From positions 82,922 through 146,921 of the forward strand of contig RIAY01000007.1 of assembly GCA_003833075.1 (NCBI GenBank): a stretch of 64,000 bases of DNA, read 5' to 3'. The notes under the pieces are model-generated. The model did no database searches. It was not told where the DNA came from and saw only the letters and a list, made by a program, of their open reading frames with translations. The position numbers and the translations under genes are program-made. The stretch's first letter is position 1. Every line of letters begins with the position of its first letter. This stretch comes from Muribaculaceae bacterium Isolate-036 (Harlan) (GTDB taxonomy: Bacteria; Bacteroidota; Bacteroidia; Bacteroidales; Muribaculaceae). Below are positions 1 through 9,909 of this stretch, piece by piece.

Positions 1-125
1 GTGATATCGGGGTTGATCTCCTGTGAGAGTTCGCCCTTGGGACCTTTTACAGTCACTACGTTATCTTTGACCTGTACGGTTACGCCGGCAGGTATCACGA
101 TGGGTGCTTTACCAATTCTTGACAT
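1..125 (-). CDS. rplF: 50S ribosomal protein L6, N-terminal part (runs off the window)
   Basis: The first 41 codons read [14 protein letters not shown] and then a lysine/valine-rich strand and a PKGEL turn, the conserved start of bacterial L6, which binds 23S rRNA near the sarcin-ricin loop. The ATG is at 123-125, 13 bp after the rpsH stop, which is the usual spc order S8-L6. The remainder lies beyond the left edge, so this is a partial gene because of the window boundary and not a pseudogene. Confidence 0.93.
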   Translation of the reverse strand, partial: MSRIGKAPIVIPAGVTVQVKDNVVTVKGPKGELSQEINPDI

Positions 126-138
126 AATACCTCCTTTT

Positions 139-537
139 TTAATATACGTAACACAATACTTCGCCGCCGATCTTACGCTCTTTCGCTTCCTTGTTTGTCA
201 TCACGCCCTGTGATGTGGAAAGGATTGCGATACCGAGACCGTTGAGGACGCGCGGCATTTCCTTATAACCTGTATACTGGCGAAGACCCGGACGAGAGAC
301 GCGGTGAAGATTCTTGATTGCATTCACCTTGTCGACCGGATCATACTTCAAGGCTATCTTGATGGTACCCTGCGGGGTATTGCCCTCCTCAAACTTGTAG
401 TTGAGGATATAGCCCTGCTCGAAAAGGATTTTTGTGATCTCCTTTTTCATTTTTGAAGACGGAACCTCCACCACGCGGTGTCCTGCGTGGATGGCGTTTC
501 TCAATCTTGTCAAATAATCTGCTATTGGATCAGTCAT
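139..537 (-). CDS. rpsH: 30S ribosomal protein S8
   Basis: 132 aa, full length for S8, a primary 16S rRNA binder of the small subunit platform. It opens with [15 protein letters not shown] and ends with the family signature GGEVLCYVY; the central [12 protein letters not shown] segment is also typical. Unlike its tightly packed neighbours it is preceded by a 177-bp gap holding a long nested hairpin, so its translation or transcript level could be set separately. In enterobacteria S8 is the autorepressor of the spc operon; whether that holds here is inference. Confidence 0.97.
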   Translation of the reverse strand: MTDPIADYLTRLRNAIHAGHRVVEVPSSKMKKEITKILFEQGYILNYKFEEGNTPQGTIKIALKYDPVDKVNAIKNLHRVSRPGLRQYTGYKEMPRVLNGLGIAILSTSQGVMTNKEAKERKIGGEVLCYVY

Positions 538-608
538 TGTTTAGATTGTTAAATTGATTCAGATATACTGAACAATATTTAATACTCTCTTTATTATAAT
601 TTGAATTT

Positions 609-698
609 GCCTCCGGCGGCACAATCTGCCAAATCAGCCTGCAAGACTTGCCGCGAGCCTCCCGAAAACAGCGAAACAGGGAGGCCGAAGCCGGAGGC
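609..698 (-). promoter_or_regulatory. Nested stem-loop between rpsN and rpsH
   Basis: Outer arms of 9 bp (609-617 and 690-698) and inner arms of 7 bp (657-663 and 679-685) are perfectly complementary. The structure lies in the transcribed gap between S14 and S8, with no T-run after it, so it does not look like a simple terminator. A ribosomal-protein binding site, a processing site or an RNA-stability element are all possible. Confidence 0.5.
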
Positions 699-714
699 AG
701 CCGGTAATCGGTGA

Positions 715-1017
715 TTACCAGCTTGCCTTCTTGACTCCGGGAATGAGTCCTGCGCTTGCCATCTCACGGAACTGAATTCTGGAGATGCCGAACTGACGCA
801 TGTATCCTTTTGGACGACCCGTGATTACGCAACGGTTGTGAAGACGAACTTTTGACGCGTTCTTGGGAAGTTTCTGAAGCTTTGCAAGAGCATCGTAGTC
901 GATATTGCCTTCAGCATCGGCGAGAGCGGCTTTCTTGAGGGCTGCCTTCTTCTCGGCATATTTTGCCACCATGCGCTGACGCTTTACCTCGCGGGCTTTC
1001 ATTGATTCTTTTGCCAT
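715..1017 (-). CDS. rpsN: 30S ribosomal protein S14, zinc-free type
   Basis: 100 aa beginning [14 protein letters not shown] and ending in the family tail [11 protein letters not shown]; the [12 protein letters not shown] box is the rRNA-binding core of the small-subunit head. Only one cysteine occurs, so the two CxxC pairs of the short zinc-binding S14 are absent. This is the longer C-minus form. It sits 6 bp downstream of rplE, as in other spc clusters, and is followed by the hairpin-containing gap before rpsH. Confidence 0.97.
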   Translation of the reverse strand: MAKESMKAREVKRQRMVAKYAEKKAALKKAALADAEGNIDYDALAKLQKLPKNASKVRLHNRCVITGRPKGYMRQFGISRIQFREMASAGLIPGVKKASW

Positions 1018-1023
1018 GTCGAA

Positions 1024-1563
1024 TTATTTTTTGAAGGGAAGTCCGAATTTCTTGAGAAGTGCGAAACCTTCCTCGTCTGTCTTGGCAGATGTAACGAAGG
1101 TGATGTTCATACCCTGGAGTTTCGGAACATTGTCAATGTTAATCTCGGGGAAAATGATCTGCTCTGTGATACCGAGCGTATAATTGCCACGGCCGTCAAG
1201 CTTGGAGTTGATGCCCTTGAAGTCGCGGATACGCGGAAGCGCCACGCGCACGAGACGCTCCAGGAACTCATACATCTTGTCACGACGAAGAGTCACCATT
1301 GCGCCGATAGGCATTTTCTTACGGAGCTTGAAGTTTGAGATATCCTTCCTTGAAAGCGTGGGAACCGCTTTCTGACCTGTTATGGCTGTAAGCTCGTTGA
1401 TTGCTGTCTCGATCAGTTTCTTGTCCTGCGTTGCCGCACCGAGTCCCTGGTTGATAACGATCTTTTCCAGGCGGGGAACCTGCATCACGGTAGTATATTT
1501 GAATTCCTCCGTGAGCTCCGGAACTATTCTTTCCTTATAGTCTTTGCTAAGAGTTGTGCTCAT
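1024..1563 (-). CDS. rplE: 50S ribosomal protein L5
   Basis: 179 aa, the normal length for L5, which binds 5S rRNA and contacts the P-site tRNA in the central protuberance. Recognisable blocks are the central [19 protein letters not shown] loop region, [12 protein letters not shown], and the conserved [10 protein letters not shown] region near residue 40. Its start codon overlaps the rplX stop by one base (TAATG arrangement at 1563), indicating translational coupling with L24. Nothing unusual is seen. Confidence 0.97.
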   Translation of the reverse strand: MSTTLSKDYKERIVPELTEEFKYTTVMQVPRLEKIVINQGLGAATQDKKLIETAINELTAITGQKAVPTLSRKDISNFKLRKKMPIGAMVTLRRDKMYEFLERLVRVALPRIRDFKGINSKLDGRGNYTLGITEQIIFPEINIDNVPKLQGMNITFVTSAKTDEEGFALLKKFGLPFKK

Positions 1564-1883
1564 TACTTAATCTCCTCTCCTGATTTTTTTGAATAACGTA
1601 CCAACTTGCCGGCGTCATTGAGACGGCGACCGATACGGGTCGGCTTGCCGGATTTGGGATCTAACACATTCAAATTCGAAATATGCACGGGGGCTTCCAT
1701 TTTCACAATGCCACCCTGCGGATATTTGGCGTTGGGTTTGGTGCTCTTTGACACTATGTTGACACCCTCCACAACGGCGCGGTTTTTGTCAACCAGCACT
1801 CGGAGCACACGTCCTGTCTTGCCTTTGTCGTCACCGGCATTGACATAGACTGTGTCACCCTTCTTTATATGCAATTTTGCCAT
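1563..1883 (-). CDS. rplX: 50S ribosomal protein L24
   Basis: 106 aa with the N-terminal KOW motif ([20 protein letters not shown]), the assembly-initiating 23S rRNA binding fold of L24. The central [10 protein letters not shown] segment and the [19 protein letters not shown] strand fit the family. It overlaps rplE by one base and starts 21 bp after rplN. Length and order are standard for the spc cluster. Confidence 0.97.
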   Translation of the reverse strand: MAKLHIKKGDTVYVNAGDDKGKTGRVLRVLVDKNRAVVEGVNIVSKSTKPNAKYPQGGIVKMEAPVHISNLNVLDPKSGKPTRIGRRLNDAGKLVRYSKKSGEEIK

Positions 1884-1904
1884 TTCTTTTACGGTTTAAG
1901 ACGG

Positions 1905-2270
1905 TTAAAGTACTTCAGGTGCCAATGACACGATTTTCATGTTAGTGGCACGCAACTCACGGGCTACTGGGCCAAAGATACGTGTGCCGCGGATCTCGCC
2001 GGCGTTGTTAAGAAGCACACAGGCATTGTCATCGAAACGGATATAACTTCCGTCCGGACGGCGGATTTCCTTCTTCGTGCGAACCACAACAGCCTTCGAT
2101 ACGGTACCCTTCTTCACATCGGAAGAGGGGATGGTGCTCTTCACTGTCACAACGATGATGTCGCCTACGCTGGCATAACGACGGCCTGTACCGCCAAGCA
2201 CATGGATACAGAGAGCCTCTTTTGCTCCACTGTTGTCCGCTACTGTCAATCGGGATTCTGTCTGGATCAT
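1905..2270 (-). CDS. rplN: 50S ribosomal protein L14
   Basis: 121 aa; begins [19 protein letters not shown] and ends [11 protein letters not shown], both diagnostic of L14, which lies at the subunit interface (bridge B8) beside L19 and L3. The [18 protein letters not shown] block is intact. It starts 2 bp after the rpsQ stop, so the two are probably translated as a coupled pair. Confidence 0.97.
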   Translation of the reverse strand: MIQTESRLTVADNSGAKEALCIHVLGGTGRRYASVGDIIVVTVKSTIPSSDVKKGTVSKAVVVRTKKEIRRPDGSYIRFDDNACVLLNNAGEIRGTRIFGPVARELRATNMKIVSLAPEVL

Positions 2271-2272
2271 GA

Positions 2273-2533
2273 TTACTTAACTTTTTCGATGATTTCTACC
2301 AGTCTCCATCTCTTTGTCTTACTCAACGGACGGGTCTCCATCAGACGGACTGTGTCGCCTATCGAGCACTCGTTGTTTTCATCGTGAGCGTGATACTTCT
2401 TTGTCTTGTTGACAAATTTGCCGTAAATCGGGTGTTTCTCTTTCCACTTGATTTCAACTGTGATAGTCTTATCACATTTGTTGCTCGAAACAACCCCGAC
2501 TCTCTCTTTTCTCAAATTTCTTTTCTCTTCCAT
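2273..2533 (-). CDS. rpsQ: 30S ribosomal protein S17
   Basis: 86 aa OB-fold protein of the small-subunit body. The region [17 protein letters not shown] followed by [19 protein letters not shown] is the S17 signature; the [18 protein letters not shown] segment completes the fold. The gene lies 21 bp downstream of rpmC and 2 bp upstream of rplN, in the standard L29-S17-L14 order. Confidence 0.97.
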   Translation of the reverse strand: MEEKRNLRKERVGVVSSNKCDKTITVEIKWKEKHPIYGKFVNKTKKYHAHDENNECSIGDTVRLMETRPLSKTKRWRLVEIIEKVK

Positions 2534-2554
2534 TTGTAAAATACTTTACGGGGA

Positions 2555-2776
2555 TTACTTTACTTCAGAAGCAGCCTCCTTGGCGGCGGCGATTTCCTTC
2601 TGGCGCAACACTGTCTTCAAGCGGGCAATCTCGCGACGATCCTTGGTGATCTTTGCGGGATTGTCTACGGGAGATATCGCGTGCGCTACTTTCAATTCAC
2701 GATAAGCCTTCTCTGCAGCCTCTATCTGGGCTGTCAGCTCCTGAATGCTTAATTCCTTGATTTCTTCCTTTTTCAT
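2555..2776 (-). CDS. rpmC: 50S ribosomal protein L29
   Basis: 73 aa, two-helix hairpin protein at the exit-tunnel mouth, where it helps form the docking site for nascent-chain factors. It begins MKKEEIKELSIQEL and carries the typical NPAKITKDRREIARLKTVLRQ second helix. It is the first gene after a 263-bp gap with its own promoter, which makes it the leading gene of a separately initiated L29-to-spc transcript. A short alanine-rich tail follows the second helix. Confidence 0.96.
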   Translation of the reverse strand: MKKEEIKELSIQELTAQIEAAEKAYRELKVAHAISPVDNPAKITKDRREIARLKTVLRQKEIAAAKEAASEVK

Positions 2777-2927
2777 TATTTATTTATCTAATTGTTTAGA
2801 TTAGTCCTGAGTGTCTGCGGATTCAGTAAATCCACGGAGCGATATTCACGATTAAATTTGCAAGCAGATGGAGGCGCATGACACCACATGCAACCTTCAA
2901 AACTTGCAAAAAATCCAAATTCGACCG

Positions 2928-2935
2928 CAAAGATA
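2928..2935 (-). promoter_or_regulatory. Internal promoter (-7 box) ahead of rpmC and the spc genes
   Basis: On the minus strand TATCTTTG matches the Bacteroidota -7 consensus TAnnTTTG exactly and is followed by G/C, as at strong promoters of this phylum. It lies about 150 bp upstream of rpmC, in the only large gap of the cluster. An 8-bp perfect inverted repeat (2944-2951 and 2976-2983) overlaps the place where the -33 element should be and could be an operator. Confidence 0.7.
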
Positions 2936-2990
2936 CTGAAAATATTGCGATTATAAAAATTTTTATCAAATTTTATCGCAATATATTGTC

Positions 2991-3028
2991 AAAACTCTGC
3001 CTTCAGGCATAACTGAAGACAGAGTTCC
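2991..3028 (-). terminator. Hairpin after rplP, probable terminator or attenuator
   Basis: Arms of 7 bp (2993-2999 and 3020-3026) continue, after a 2-nt internal loop, into a 5-bp inner stem (3002-3006 and 3013-3017). On the minus strand the stem is followed by only TTTTG, so termination may be partial. It sits 11 bp past the L16 stop and directly upstream of the internal promoter, separating the S10 block from the L29-spc block. Confidence 0.55.
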
Positions 3029-3039
3029 AACAAATTTAC

Positions 3040-3471
3040 TTAGACATTCTGTGAGGGATCATAGTCGCGGCGAACCACAAACTTGGTGATCACAGGAAGC
3101 TTCTGGGCGGCAAGACGAAGTGCCTCTTTGGCTACATCGTAAGGAACGCCCTCTACTTCTATCAGGATACGTCCCGGAGTCACAGGCGCAACGAATCCCT
3201 CGGGATTACCTTTACCTTTACCCATTCGGACCTCAGCAGGCTTTTTAGTAATGGGTTTATCCGGGAATATGCGGATCCAGATCTGTCCTTGACGCTGCAT
3301 GTAACGCGTCACGGCGATACGGGCTGCCTCGATCTGACGGCCGGTGATCCATTTAGAGTCGAGTGTCTTGATGCCGAACGAACCGAATGCAAGCTGGTTG
3401 CCACGCTGGGCCTCACCTTTCATACGGCCTTTCTGTGAACGGCGGTATCTCGTTTTCTTAGGTTGTAACAT
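3040..3471 (-). CDS. rplP: 50S ribosomal protein L16
   Basis: 143 aa, standard for L16, which contacts the A-site tRNA elbow and is needed for late 50S assembly. The start [19 protein letters not shown], the central [14 protein letters not shown] and the [16 protein letters not shown] loop are diagnostic. It is the last gene before the internal hairpin and promoter; in most bacteria rpmC follows directly, so the gap here is notable. Confidence 0.97.
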   Translation of the reverse strand: MLQPKKTRYRRSQKGRMKGEAQRGNQLAFGSFGIKTLDSKWITGRQIEAARIAVTRYMQRQGQIWIRIFPDKPITKKPAEVRMGKGKGNPEGFVAPVTPGRILIEVEGVPYDVAKEALRLAAQKLPVITKFVVRRDYDPSQNV

Positions 3472-3486
3472 GTTTATTGAGCTTTA

Positions 3487-4218
3487 TTATCGGTTGTTGT
3501 TTTTCTTGTTGCGGAAACCACCTTTGCGACCACCACCCTGAGGACGGCCTGTCTCTTTCTGACCGATGGCATAAGTGGGAGTAAGCTCCTTCTTGCCATA
3601 GATCTCGCCGCGGCAGATCCATACCTTGATGCCGATGATGCCGACTTTGGTAAGAGCCTCTACCAAAGCATAGTCAATATCGGCACGGAGTGTGTGAAGC
3701 GGTGTGCGGCCTTCCTTGAACATCTCGGAGCGAGCCATCTCGGCGCCGTTGAGACGACCGGAAACCTGAACCTTGATACCCTCGGCACCCATACGCATAG
3801 TCGAGGCAACTGCCATTTTGACTGCACGACGGTAAGCCACTTTGTTCTCGATCTGGCGGGCGATGTTCGATGCAACGATCTCAGCGTCCAGTTCAGGACG
3901 TTTGATTTCGTGAATATTGATCTGAACCTCCTTGTCGGTGAGCTTCTTCAGCTCCTCCTTGAGGGCGTCCACATCCTTGCCGCCTTTACCGATAATCATA
4001 CCCGGACGAGATGTGCAGATTGTCACAGTCGCCATTTTAAGGGTACGCTCAATAATTATTCTGGACACGCTTGCCTTTGCAAGACGAGTGTGGAGATATT
4101 TACGGATCTTCGAGTCCTCAAGAAGGGTGTCGCCGTATTTCTTTCCACCATACCAGTTCGAGTCCCAACCGCGGATTACTCCAAGACGGTTGCTGATTGG
4201 ATTAACTTTCTGTCCCAT
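3487..4218 (-). CDS. rpsC: 30S ribosomal protein S3
   Basis: 243 aa; starts [15 protein letters not shown], then a type II KH domain with the [16 protein letters not shown] loop near residues 75-92, and a C-terminal S3 domain containing [18 protein letters not shown]3 lines the mRNA entry tunnel and has helicase activity with S4 and S5. The tail is glycine/arginine/asparagine rich. It is 9 bp downstream of rplV. Confidence 0.97.
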   Translation of the reverse strand: MGQKVNPISNRLGVIRGWDSNWYGGKKYGDTLLEDSKIRKYLHTRLAKASVSRIIIERTLKMATVTICTSRPGMIIGKGGKDVDALKEELKKLTDKEVQINIHEIKRPELDAEIVASNIARQIENKVAYRRAVKMAVASTMRMGAEGIKVQVSGRLNGAEMARSEMFKEGRTPLHTLRADIDYALVEALTKVGIIGIKVWICRGEIYGKKELTPTYAIGQKETGRPQGGGRKGGFRNKKNNNR

Positions 4219-4227
4219 CTTTGCAAA

Positions 4228-4632
4228 TTAAGCTTTTTCGTTATTAATTGTGTCCACGAACAATGTCACGTGATTAGAGCGCTTGCGGATGCGGTATCCG
4301 CGGCCCTGGGGTGCGGGACGGAGACGTTTGAGCATCGGAGCGCAGTCTACGAAAACTGTTTTCACGAAAAGCTCGCCTGCCTCTGCCTTGCGTTCATTCT
4401 TCTGTTCCCAGTTGGCGATTGCCGAACGGAGCAGCTTCTCAACTTTGCGGGAAGCCTCTTTATTGGAAAATTTCAAAATTCCGAGAGCCTTGAAAGCCTC
4501 CTGGCCACGAATCATATCGACCACAAGGCGCATCTTGCGCGGAGAGCTGGGCACATTGTGAAGCTTAGCGAAATATTCGCTCTTGCGTGCCTCCTTGATA
4601 GCCTCGGCTGATTGTCTTTTTCTTAAACCCAT
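4228..4632 (-). CDS. rplV: 50S ribosomal protein L22
   Basis: 134 aa. The [16 protein letters not shown] start of the globular domain and the long beta hairpin ending [24 protein letters not shown] are conserved; this hairpin forms part of the narrow peptide exit tunnel and is where macrolide-resistance changes occur in other species. No insertion or deletion is visible there. The order S19-L22-S3 is standard. Confidence 0.97.
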   Translation of the reverse strand: MGLRKRQSAEAIKEARKSEYFAKLHNVPSSPRKMRLVVDMIRGQEAFKALGILKFSNKEASRKVEKLLRSAIANWEQKNERKAEAGELFVKTVFVDCAPMLKRLRPAPQGRGYRIRKRSNHVTLFVDTINNEKA

Positions 4633-4674
4633 TGTATGTTATTCTTTTTTTATCTGAATTAATGATTCGGGCCA

Positions 4675-4944
4675 TTATTTTTTCTTGTTGCCTGCGTGGC
4701 CGCGGAATGTACGGGTGGGGGCAAATTCTCCCAGTTTGTGACCTACCATGTTCTCGGTCACGTATACCGGTATGAATTTATTTCCGTTATGCACCGCAAA
4801 AGTGTGGCCTACAAAGTCAGGAGAGATCATGGACGCACGGCTCCACGTCTTGATGACGTTTTTCTTGCCGCTTTCCTCCATGGCTGCCACTTTCTTCTCG
4901 AGCTTAACGCTGATAAATGGTCCTTTTTTAAGCGAACGACTCAT
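4675..4944 (-). CDS. rpsS: 30S ribosomal protein S19
   Basis: 89 aa; [19 protein letters not shown], then [24 protein letters not shown] and [14 protein letters not shown] are all family hallmarks. S19 forms a complex with S13 in the head of the 30S subunit and makes bridges to L5. It lies 19 bp after rplB. Ordinary in every respect. Confidence 0.97.
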   Translation of the reverse strand: MSRSLKKGPFISVKLEKKVAAMEESGKKNVIKTWSRASMISPDFVGHTFAVHNGNKFIPVYVTENMVGHKLGEFAPTRTFRGHAGNKKK

Positions 4945-4963
4945 ACTTGTCTCAATTAATCAA

Positions 4964-5791
4964 TTATTTTTTCCTTCTTTCAATTATATACTTCGAAGAA
5001 TGCTTCTTCGGCGAACGGGTCTTCAAGCCCTTTGCATAAAGACCTGTGCGTGAACGGGGGTGTCCACCGCTCTGACGGCCTTCACCACCACCCATCGGGT
5101 GATCGACAGGGTTCATAACCACACCACGGTTGTGGGGGCGACGACCGAGCCAGCGTGAACGACCTGCCTTTCCGCTCTGCTCGAGAGCGTGGTCGGAGTT
5201 GCCGACAACACCCACGGTAGCGCGACATGTCAGAAGCACTTTTCTTGTTTCTCCAGAAGGCAATTTGATAATTGCGTAATCACCTTCGCGTGATGTGAGC
5301 TGTGCGAATGTTCCGGCTGAACGTGCCATGGACGCGCCCTGGCCGGGACGAAGCTCGATACAATGGATCAGGGTACCAACAGGGATGGCTGACAGAGGAA
5401 GCGTGTTGCCTACCTCGGGAGCTACATCAGCTCCGCTCATCACTGTCTGACCTACCTCAAGCCCGTTGGGGGCGATGATGTAAGCCTTGGAACCGTCTTG
5501 ATAATAAAGGAGGGCGATGCGTGCCGAGCGGTTGGGATCATACTCGATGCTCTTTACCGTTGCGGGTACGCCATCGTTTGTTCTCTTGAAGTCGATGAGA
5601 CGCAATTTTCTCTTATGGCCGCCTCCACGATATCGTGTTGAAAGGTGACCTGAAGAGTTGCGGCCACCGGTGGAGCGCTTACCGACTGTAAGAGATTTTT
5701 CTGGTGTGGTAGCAGTGATTGTTCCTTTGAACACACCAATAACCTTGTGTCTTTGCCCAGGCGTAGTGGGCTTGAATTTTCTTACTGCCAT
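4964..5791 (-). CDS. rplB: 50S ribosomal protein L2
   Basis: 275 aa; starts [15 protein letters not shown] and ends with the basic [17 protein letters not shown] tail. The [24 protein letters not shown] loop carries the conserved histidine region implicated in peptidyl transfer and tRNA binding in L2 generally. Only 6 bp separate it from rplW. Typical length and order (L3-L4-L23-L2-S19). Confidence 0.97.
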   Translation of the reverse strand: MAVRKFKPTTPGQRHKVIGVFKGTITATTPEKSLTVGKRSTGGRNSSGHLSTRYRGGGHKRKLRLIDFKRTNDGVPATVKSIEYDPNRSARIALLYYQDGSKAYIIAPNGLEVGQTVMSGADVAPEVGNTLPLSAIPVGTLIHCIELRPGQGASMARSAGTFAQLTSREGDYAIIKLPSGETRKVLLTCRATVGVVGNSDHALEQSGKAGRSRWLGRRPHNRGVVMNPVDHPMGGGEGRQSGGHPRSRTGLYAKGLKTRSPKKHSSKYIIERRKK

Positions 5792-5797
5792 TACTTT

Positions 5798-6088
5798 TTA
5801 AATATTGCTATAATAGTCAATCTTCTGTCCTTCGGCAACTGTCACGTATGCTTTCTTGAAAGCCGGACGCTGACCGCGGATGAGCCCGCTCTTGGTGTAA
5901 CGCTGTTTGCGCTTGCCGGCGTAGCTCGCTGTGTTTACTCTCTCCACGCGAACATTGTAGAGTTTCTCTACGATGTCTTTGATCTGGAATTTGTTAGCCT
6001 CGGGAGAAACGGCGAAAGTGTAGCAATTCTCCTTTTCGCTATAGGCTGTAGCCTTTTCCGTAACGATCGGTTTGATCTGTATATCCAT
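5798..6088 (-). CDS. rplW: 50S ribosomal protein L23
   Basis: 96 aa, the exit-site protein that docks trigger factor and SRP. The PIVTEKATAYSEKENCYTFAV opening and the VRVERVNTASYAGKRKQRYTK block are typical. The TKSGLIRGQRPAFKKAYVTV strand completes the fold. It sits between rplD (17 bp gap) and rplB (6 bp gap), as expected for the S10 cluster. Confidence 0.96.
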   Translation of the reverse strand: MDIQIKPIVTEKATAYSEKENCYTFAVSPEANKFQIKDIVEKLYNVRVERVNTASYAGKRKQRYTKSGLIRGQRPAFKKAYVTVAEGQKIDYYSNI

Positions 6089-6105
6089 TCTTATTTCTCC
6101 TAAGA

Positions 6106-6738
6106 TTAAAATTCATTCAAAATTGCAACGCTGTCTTCAGTAACAAGGATTGCATCCGTGTTGAGAAGTGTGAACGCATTGAGATCCACTGCCTGAGCCA
6201 TAAGCGCGTTGGGAACGTTGCGAACTGAAAGAAGCACGTTCTCATCTACACCTGCCATGACCAGAAGAACTTTCTTGTCTTCAAGCTTGAATCCTTTTGC
6301 TATGTTCATATAGCTCTTTGTTTTCGGAGCATCGAACGAGAAATTCTCGATAACGAAAATCTTCTTGTCATTGACGCTTGAAGTAAGAGCTATGCGACGG
6401 GCAAGAGCCTTCACTTTCTTATTGAGTTTGGTGCGGTAATCGCGGGGACGCGGACCGAACACAGTGCCGCCGCCACGAAGAAGCGGAGAGTTGATATCAC
6501 CGCGACGCGCGCCGCCGCCACCTTTCTGACGACCCAGCTTGCGTGTCGAACCCGACACCTCGCTGCGCTCCTTGCTCTTATGCGTGCCCTGGCGCTGGTT
6601 GCCCAAATACTGTTTGATGTCGAGATAGATAGTGTGCTCGGCGTTACCCTCGCTCAGATCGCGTGAAAACACCTCATCGTTGAGCGTAACTTTACGTCCG
6701 GTGTCCTCTCCTTTGATGTTATAAACTGCTACTTCCAT
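6106..6738 (-). CDS. rplD: 50S ribosomal protein L4
   Basis: 210 aa; N-terminal [19 protein letters not shown], then the extended tunnel loop [31 protein letters not shown] that lines the exit tunnel beside L22. The C-terminal Rossmann-like domain (residues about 125-205) is complete. It overlaps rplC by one base at 6738. In enterobacteria L4 represses the S10 operon through the S10 leader; no matching leader was recognised here. Confidence 0.96.
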   Translation of the reverse strand: MEVAVYNIKGEDTGRKVTLNDEVFSRDLSEGNAEHTIYLDIKQYLGNQRQGTHKSKERSEVSGSTRKLGRQKGGGGARRGDINSPLLRGGGTVFGPRPRDYRTKLNKKVKALARRIALTSSVNDKKIFVIENFSFDAPKTKSYMNIAKGFKLEDKKVLLVMAGVDENVLLSVRNVPNALMAQAVDLNAFTLLNTDAILVTEDSVAILNEF

Positions 6739-7355
6739 TATTTCTCAACTAAAACGATTGAACCTTTAGGCCCCGGCACGGAACCCTTAATCATTAACAA
6801 ATTGTGCTCGGGAAGCACTTTGATCACCTGAAGATTTTGAACAGTGACACGCTCGTTGCCCATATGTCCAGCCATACGCAATCCCTTGAACACCTTTGCA
6901 GGGTAAGAGCATGCGCCGATTGAACCCGGTGCGCGGAGACGGTTGTGCTGACCGTGTGTGCTCTGGCCTACGCCGCCAAATCCGTGGCGTTTAACTACAC
7001 CCTGGAAACCTTTACCTTTGGAAGTGCCGACAACATCGACAAAACCTCCCTCCTGGAAAAGATCCACAGTCAGCGTTTCGCCCAGACCCGGAAGGGTCTC
7101 AAACGACTTGAACTCGGCCAAGTGACGCTTGGGTGTCACCCCGGCTTTCTTGAAGTGTCCGGCTTCGGGCTTGGTAGTGTGTTTGTCTTTCTTATCGACA
7201 AAACCTACCTGAACTGCCTCGTAACCGTCCTTCTCCAAAGTCTTGACTTGGGTAACCACACAAGGACCTACTTCGATAACAGTGCACGGAATGTTTCTTC
7301 CGTCGGCACTGAAAACGGATGTCATTCCGATTTTCTTTCCTAATAATCCTGGCAT
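6738..7355 (-). CDS. rplC: 50S ribosomal protein L3
   Basis: 205 aa; [23 protein letters not shown] start, the central [17 protein letters not shown] and [25 protein letters not shown] segment that reaches toward the peptidyl transferase centre, and the [16 protein letters not shown]-terminal block. The 89-bp gap upstream (to rpsJ) contains a strong stem-loop, unusual inside this otherwise tightly packed cluster. Confidence 0.97.
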   Translation of the reverse strand: MPGLLGKKIGMTSVFSADGRNIPCTVIEVGPCVVTQVKTLEKDGYEAVQVGFVDKKDKHTTKPEAGHFKKAGVTPKRHLAEFKSFETLPGLGETLTVDLFQEGGFVDVVGTSKGKGFQGVVKRHGFGGVGQSTHGQHNRLRAPGSIGACSYPAKVFKGLRMAGHMGNERVTVQNLQVIKVLPEHNLLMIKGSVPGPKGSIVLVEK

Positions 7356-7383
7356 TTCTTTTTACTATTTGTGGTCTTTGAAT

Positions 7384-7418
7384 CGGTCCGGTCCACGGTG
7401 TTTCCGAAGACCGGACCG
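7384..7418 (-). promoter_or_regulatory. Stem-loop between rpsJ and rplC
   Basis: Perfect 10-bp arms at 7384-7393 and 7409-7418 with a 15-nt loop. On the minus strand it falls in the mRNA between S10 and L3, with no long T-run after it. It could attenuate the downstream genes, bind a ribosomal protein or mark an RNA-processing site. Confidence 0.5.
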
Positions 7419-7444
7419 CTCATATTATTTGTTTTATCTCTTTA

Positions 7445-7750
7445 TTAAACTTTAATCGATACGTCAACTCCGCTGGGAAGCTCAAGTTTCATCAGGGCGT
7501 CAACAGTTTTCGATGTGCTCGAATAGATGTCGATCAGTCGCTGATATGATGAAAGCTGAAACTGCTCACGGCTCTTCTTGTTTACGAAAGTAGAGCGGTT
7601 CACGGTGAAGATACGCTTGTGTGTGGGCAATGGAATCGGGCCGCTCACAACTGCGCCGGTCGCTTTGACCGTCTTTACGATCTTCTCCGCAGACTTGTCA
7701 ACGAGATTGTGATCGTAAGATTTAAGTTTGATTCTGATTTTTTGGCTCAT
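7445..7750 (-). CDS. rpsJ: 30S ribosomal protein S10
   Basis: 101 aa; begins [25 protein letters not shown] and has the [17 protein letters not shown] loop. S10 is part of the 30S head and, with NusB, of transcription antitermination complexes. It starts 18 bp after fusA with no tuf gene between, so the str and S10 clusters appear fused. Length is normal. Confidence 0.97.
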   Translation of the reverse strand: MSQKIRIKLKSYDHNLVDKSAEKIVKTVKATGAVVSGPIPLPTHKRIFTVNRSTFVNKKSREQFQLSSYQRLIDIYSSTSKTVDALMKLELPSGVDVSIKV

Positions 7751-7768
7751 ATTGTTGTTATGACTATT

Positions 7769-9892
7769 TTATTTAAGTAAGTCTACACGGCCCTGACATT
7801 CTGTCAGAACGTTCTTCGCGATTGAATTGCTGACTTCCGCATAGTGGCTGAAGGACATGGTTGAAGTGGCACGACCGGAAGTGATGGTACGCAAAGCTGT
7901 CACATAACCGAACATCTCCGCAAGAGGAGCCTTGGCTTTAACGATACGTGCGCCGCTGCGGCTTGTCTCCATACCTTCTACCTGACCGCGACGCTTGTTG
8001 AGGTCACCGATCACATCACCCATAGACTCCTCGGGAGTAACCACCTCGATCTTCATGATCGGCTCCATAAGAACCGGACCTGCCTTCTCAGAACCTTTCT
8101 TGAACGCCTGGATAGCGCAAAGCTCGAATGAAAGCTGATCGGAGTCAACCGGGTGGAAGCTACCATCGAGAAGTGTCACTTTAAGACGCTCTACCGGATA
8201 ACCTGCGAGAACACCGTTCTTCATTGCAGTCTGGAAACCTTTCTGCACCGAAGGGATGTATTCCTTAGGCACGTTACCACCCTTAACCTCGTCGATGAAC
8301 TGGAGGCTGCCCTCGAAATCATCGTCAGCAGGCTCGATACGCACGATGATATCGGCGAACTTACCGCGACCACCGGTCTGTTTCTTGAATACCTCACGAA
8401 GCTCAACCGGTTTGGTGATAGCCTCTTTGTATGTAACCTGAGGACGACCCTGGTTACACTCTACCTTGAACTCACGACGCAGACGGTCGATGATGATGTC
8501 AAGGTGAAGCTCACCCATACCGCTGATGACGGTCTGACCGGTCTCCTCGTTTGTCTCCACGCGGAATGTGGGATCCTCCTCTGCGAGTTTCTGAAGACCT
8601 ACGCCAAGTTTGTCAAGGTCTTTCTGAGTCTTGGGCTCTACGGCGATACCGATCACAGGATCCGGGAATTCCATAGCCTCAAGCACGATAGGATGATTTT
8701 CGTCGCAGAGTGTGTCGCCGGTGCGGATATCCTTGAAACCGACACCTGCGCCTATATCGCCACAGCCGATTACCTCCTTGGGATTCTGCTTGTTGGAGTG
8801 CATCTGGAACAGACGGGAGATACGCTCTTTCTTGCCTGAACGGCTGTTAAGCACGTAGCTTCCGGCTGGTATCTCGCCTGAATACACACGGAAGAAGCAG
8901 AGACGTCCCACATAGGGGTCGGTTGCAATCTTGAACGCGAGTGCAGCCATAGGAGCCTCAGGGTTCGGCTCGCGGGTCTCGACCTCATCGGGAGAACCGG
9001 GAACAGTACCTTCCACAGCACCTGCGTCAAGCGGCGAGGGAAGATAAGCGCAGACTGCGTCAAGAAGAGTCTGAACACCCTTGTTCTTGAATGAAGAACC
9101 GCAGATCATCGGGTTGATTGCCATCGAAAGTGTGCCTTTGCGGATAGCGACGCGGATCTCGTCTTCAGTGATAGTCGAGGGATCATCGAAGTATTTTTCC
9201 ATCAGATTCTCGTCAAGTTCGGCGAGAGTCTCAAGCATTTTGTCGCGATACTCCTCAGCCTCTGCCTGAAGATTGGCGGGTATTTCCTCAACGCTGTATT
9301 CAGCACCCATTGTCTCGTCGTGCCAGAAGATAGCCTTCATAGTCACAAGGTCAACAACGCCTTTGAAAGTCTCCTCCGCACCGATAGGAATCTGGATGGG
9401 AAGCGGAGTTGCGCCGAGCACCTCCTTCACCTGACGAACAACCTCGAAGAAGTTTGCGCCAGAGCGGTCCATCTTGTTTACATAACCGATACGGGGAACG
9501 TTATATTTGTCAGCCTGACGCCACACAGTCTCACTCTGAGGCTCAACACCGCCTACCGCACAGAATGCAGCGACAGCACCGTCAAGCACGCGGAGCGAAC
9601 GCTCAACCTCTACAGTGAAGTCAACGTGTCCGGGGGTGTCAATCAGGTTGATTTTAAACTTGTCGTCGTTATATTTCCAGAAAGTGGTGGTAGCGGCGGA
9701 AGTAATTGTGATACCACGCTCCTGCTCCTGCTCCATCCAGTCCATGGTGGCTGCGCCATCGTGAACCTCACCGATCTTGTGAGTAAGACCTGTATAGAAG
9801 AGGATACGCTCCGAAGTGGTGGTTTTTCCGGCATCGATGTGAGCCATGATGCCGATATTGCGGGTTAATCTAAGATCGTCGTGTTTTGCCAT
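7769..9892 (-). CDS. fusA: Translation elongation factor G
   Basis: 707 aa GTPase that drives ribosomal translocation. G1 is [10 protein letters not shown] (residues 17-26), G3 [17 protein letters not shown], and G4 NKMD; domains II-V follow, with domain [11 protein letters not shown] and the C-terminal [11 protein letters not shown] block. Length and all G motifs are intact, as in the housekeeping EF-G in the str operon. It lies between rpsG (17 bp gap) and rpsJ; tuf is missing from its usual str position and must be elsewhere in the genome. Confidence 0.97.
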   Translation of the reverse strand: MAKHDDLRLTRNIGIMAHIDAGKTTTSERILFYTGLTHKIGEVHDGAATMDWMEQEQERGITITSAATTTFWKYNDDKFKINLIDTPGHVDFTVEVERSLRVLDGAVAAFCAVGGVEPQSETVWRQADKYNVPRIGYVNKMDRSGANFFEVVRQVKEVLGATPLPIQIPIGAEETFKGVVDLVTMKAIFWHDETMGAEYSVEEIPANLQAEAEEYRDKMLETLAELDENLMEKYFDDPSTITEDEIRVAIRKGTLSMAINPMICGSSFKNKGVQTLLDAVCAYLPSPLDAGAVEGTVPGSPDEVETREPNPEAPMAALAFKIATDPYVGRLCFFRVYSGEIPAGSYVLNSRSGKKERISRLFQMHSNKQNPKEVIGCGDIGAGVGFKDIRTGDTLCDENHPIVLEAMEFPDPVIGIAVEPKTQKDLDKLGVGLQKLAEEDPTFRVETNEETGQTVISGMGELHLDIIIDRLRREFKVECNQGRPQVTYKEAITKPVELREVFKKQTGGRGKFADIIVRIEPADDDFEGSLQFIDEVKGGNVPKEYIPSVQKGFQTAMKNGVLAGYPVERLKVTLLDGSFHPVDSDQLSFELCAIQAFKKGSEKAGPVLMEPIMKIEVVTPEESMGDVIGDLNKRRGQVEGMETSRSGARIVKAKAPLAEMFGYVTALRTITSGRATSTMSFSHYAEVSNSIAKNVLTECQGRVDLLK

Positions 9893-9909
9893 TTTCTCTT
9901 ATCTCAATA

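Noticed and set aside
3694..4611. Long plus-strand reading frame of 305 codons
   Set aside because: It lies antisense to rpsC and rplV and its composition (cysteine- and histidine-rich) is that of a shadow frame.
7445..9892. Loss of tuf as a deletion in this genome
   Set aside because: Absence of tuf between fusA and rpsJ is normal for Bacteroidales, where tuf lies with secE and nusG.
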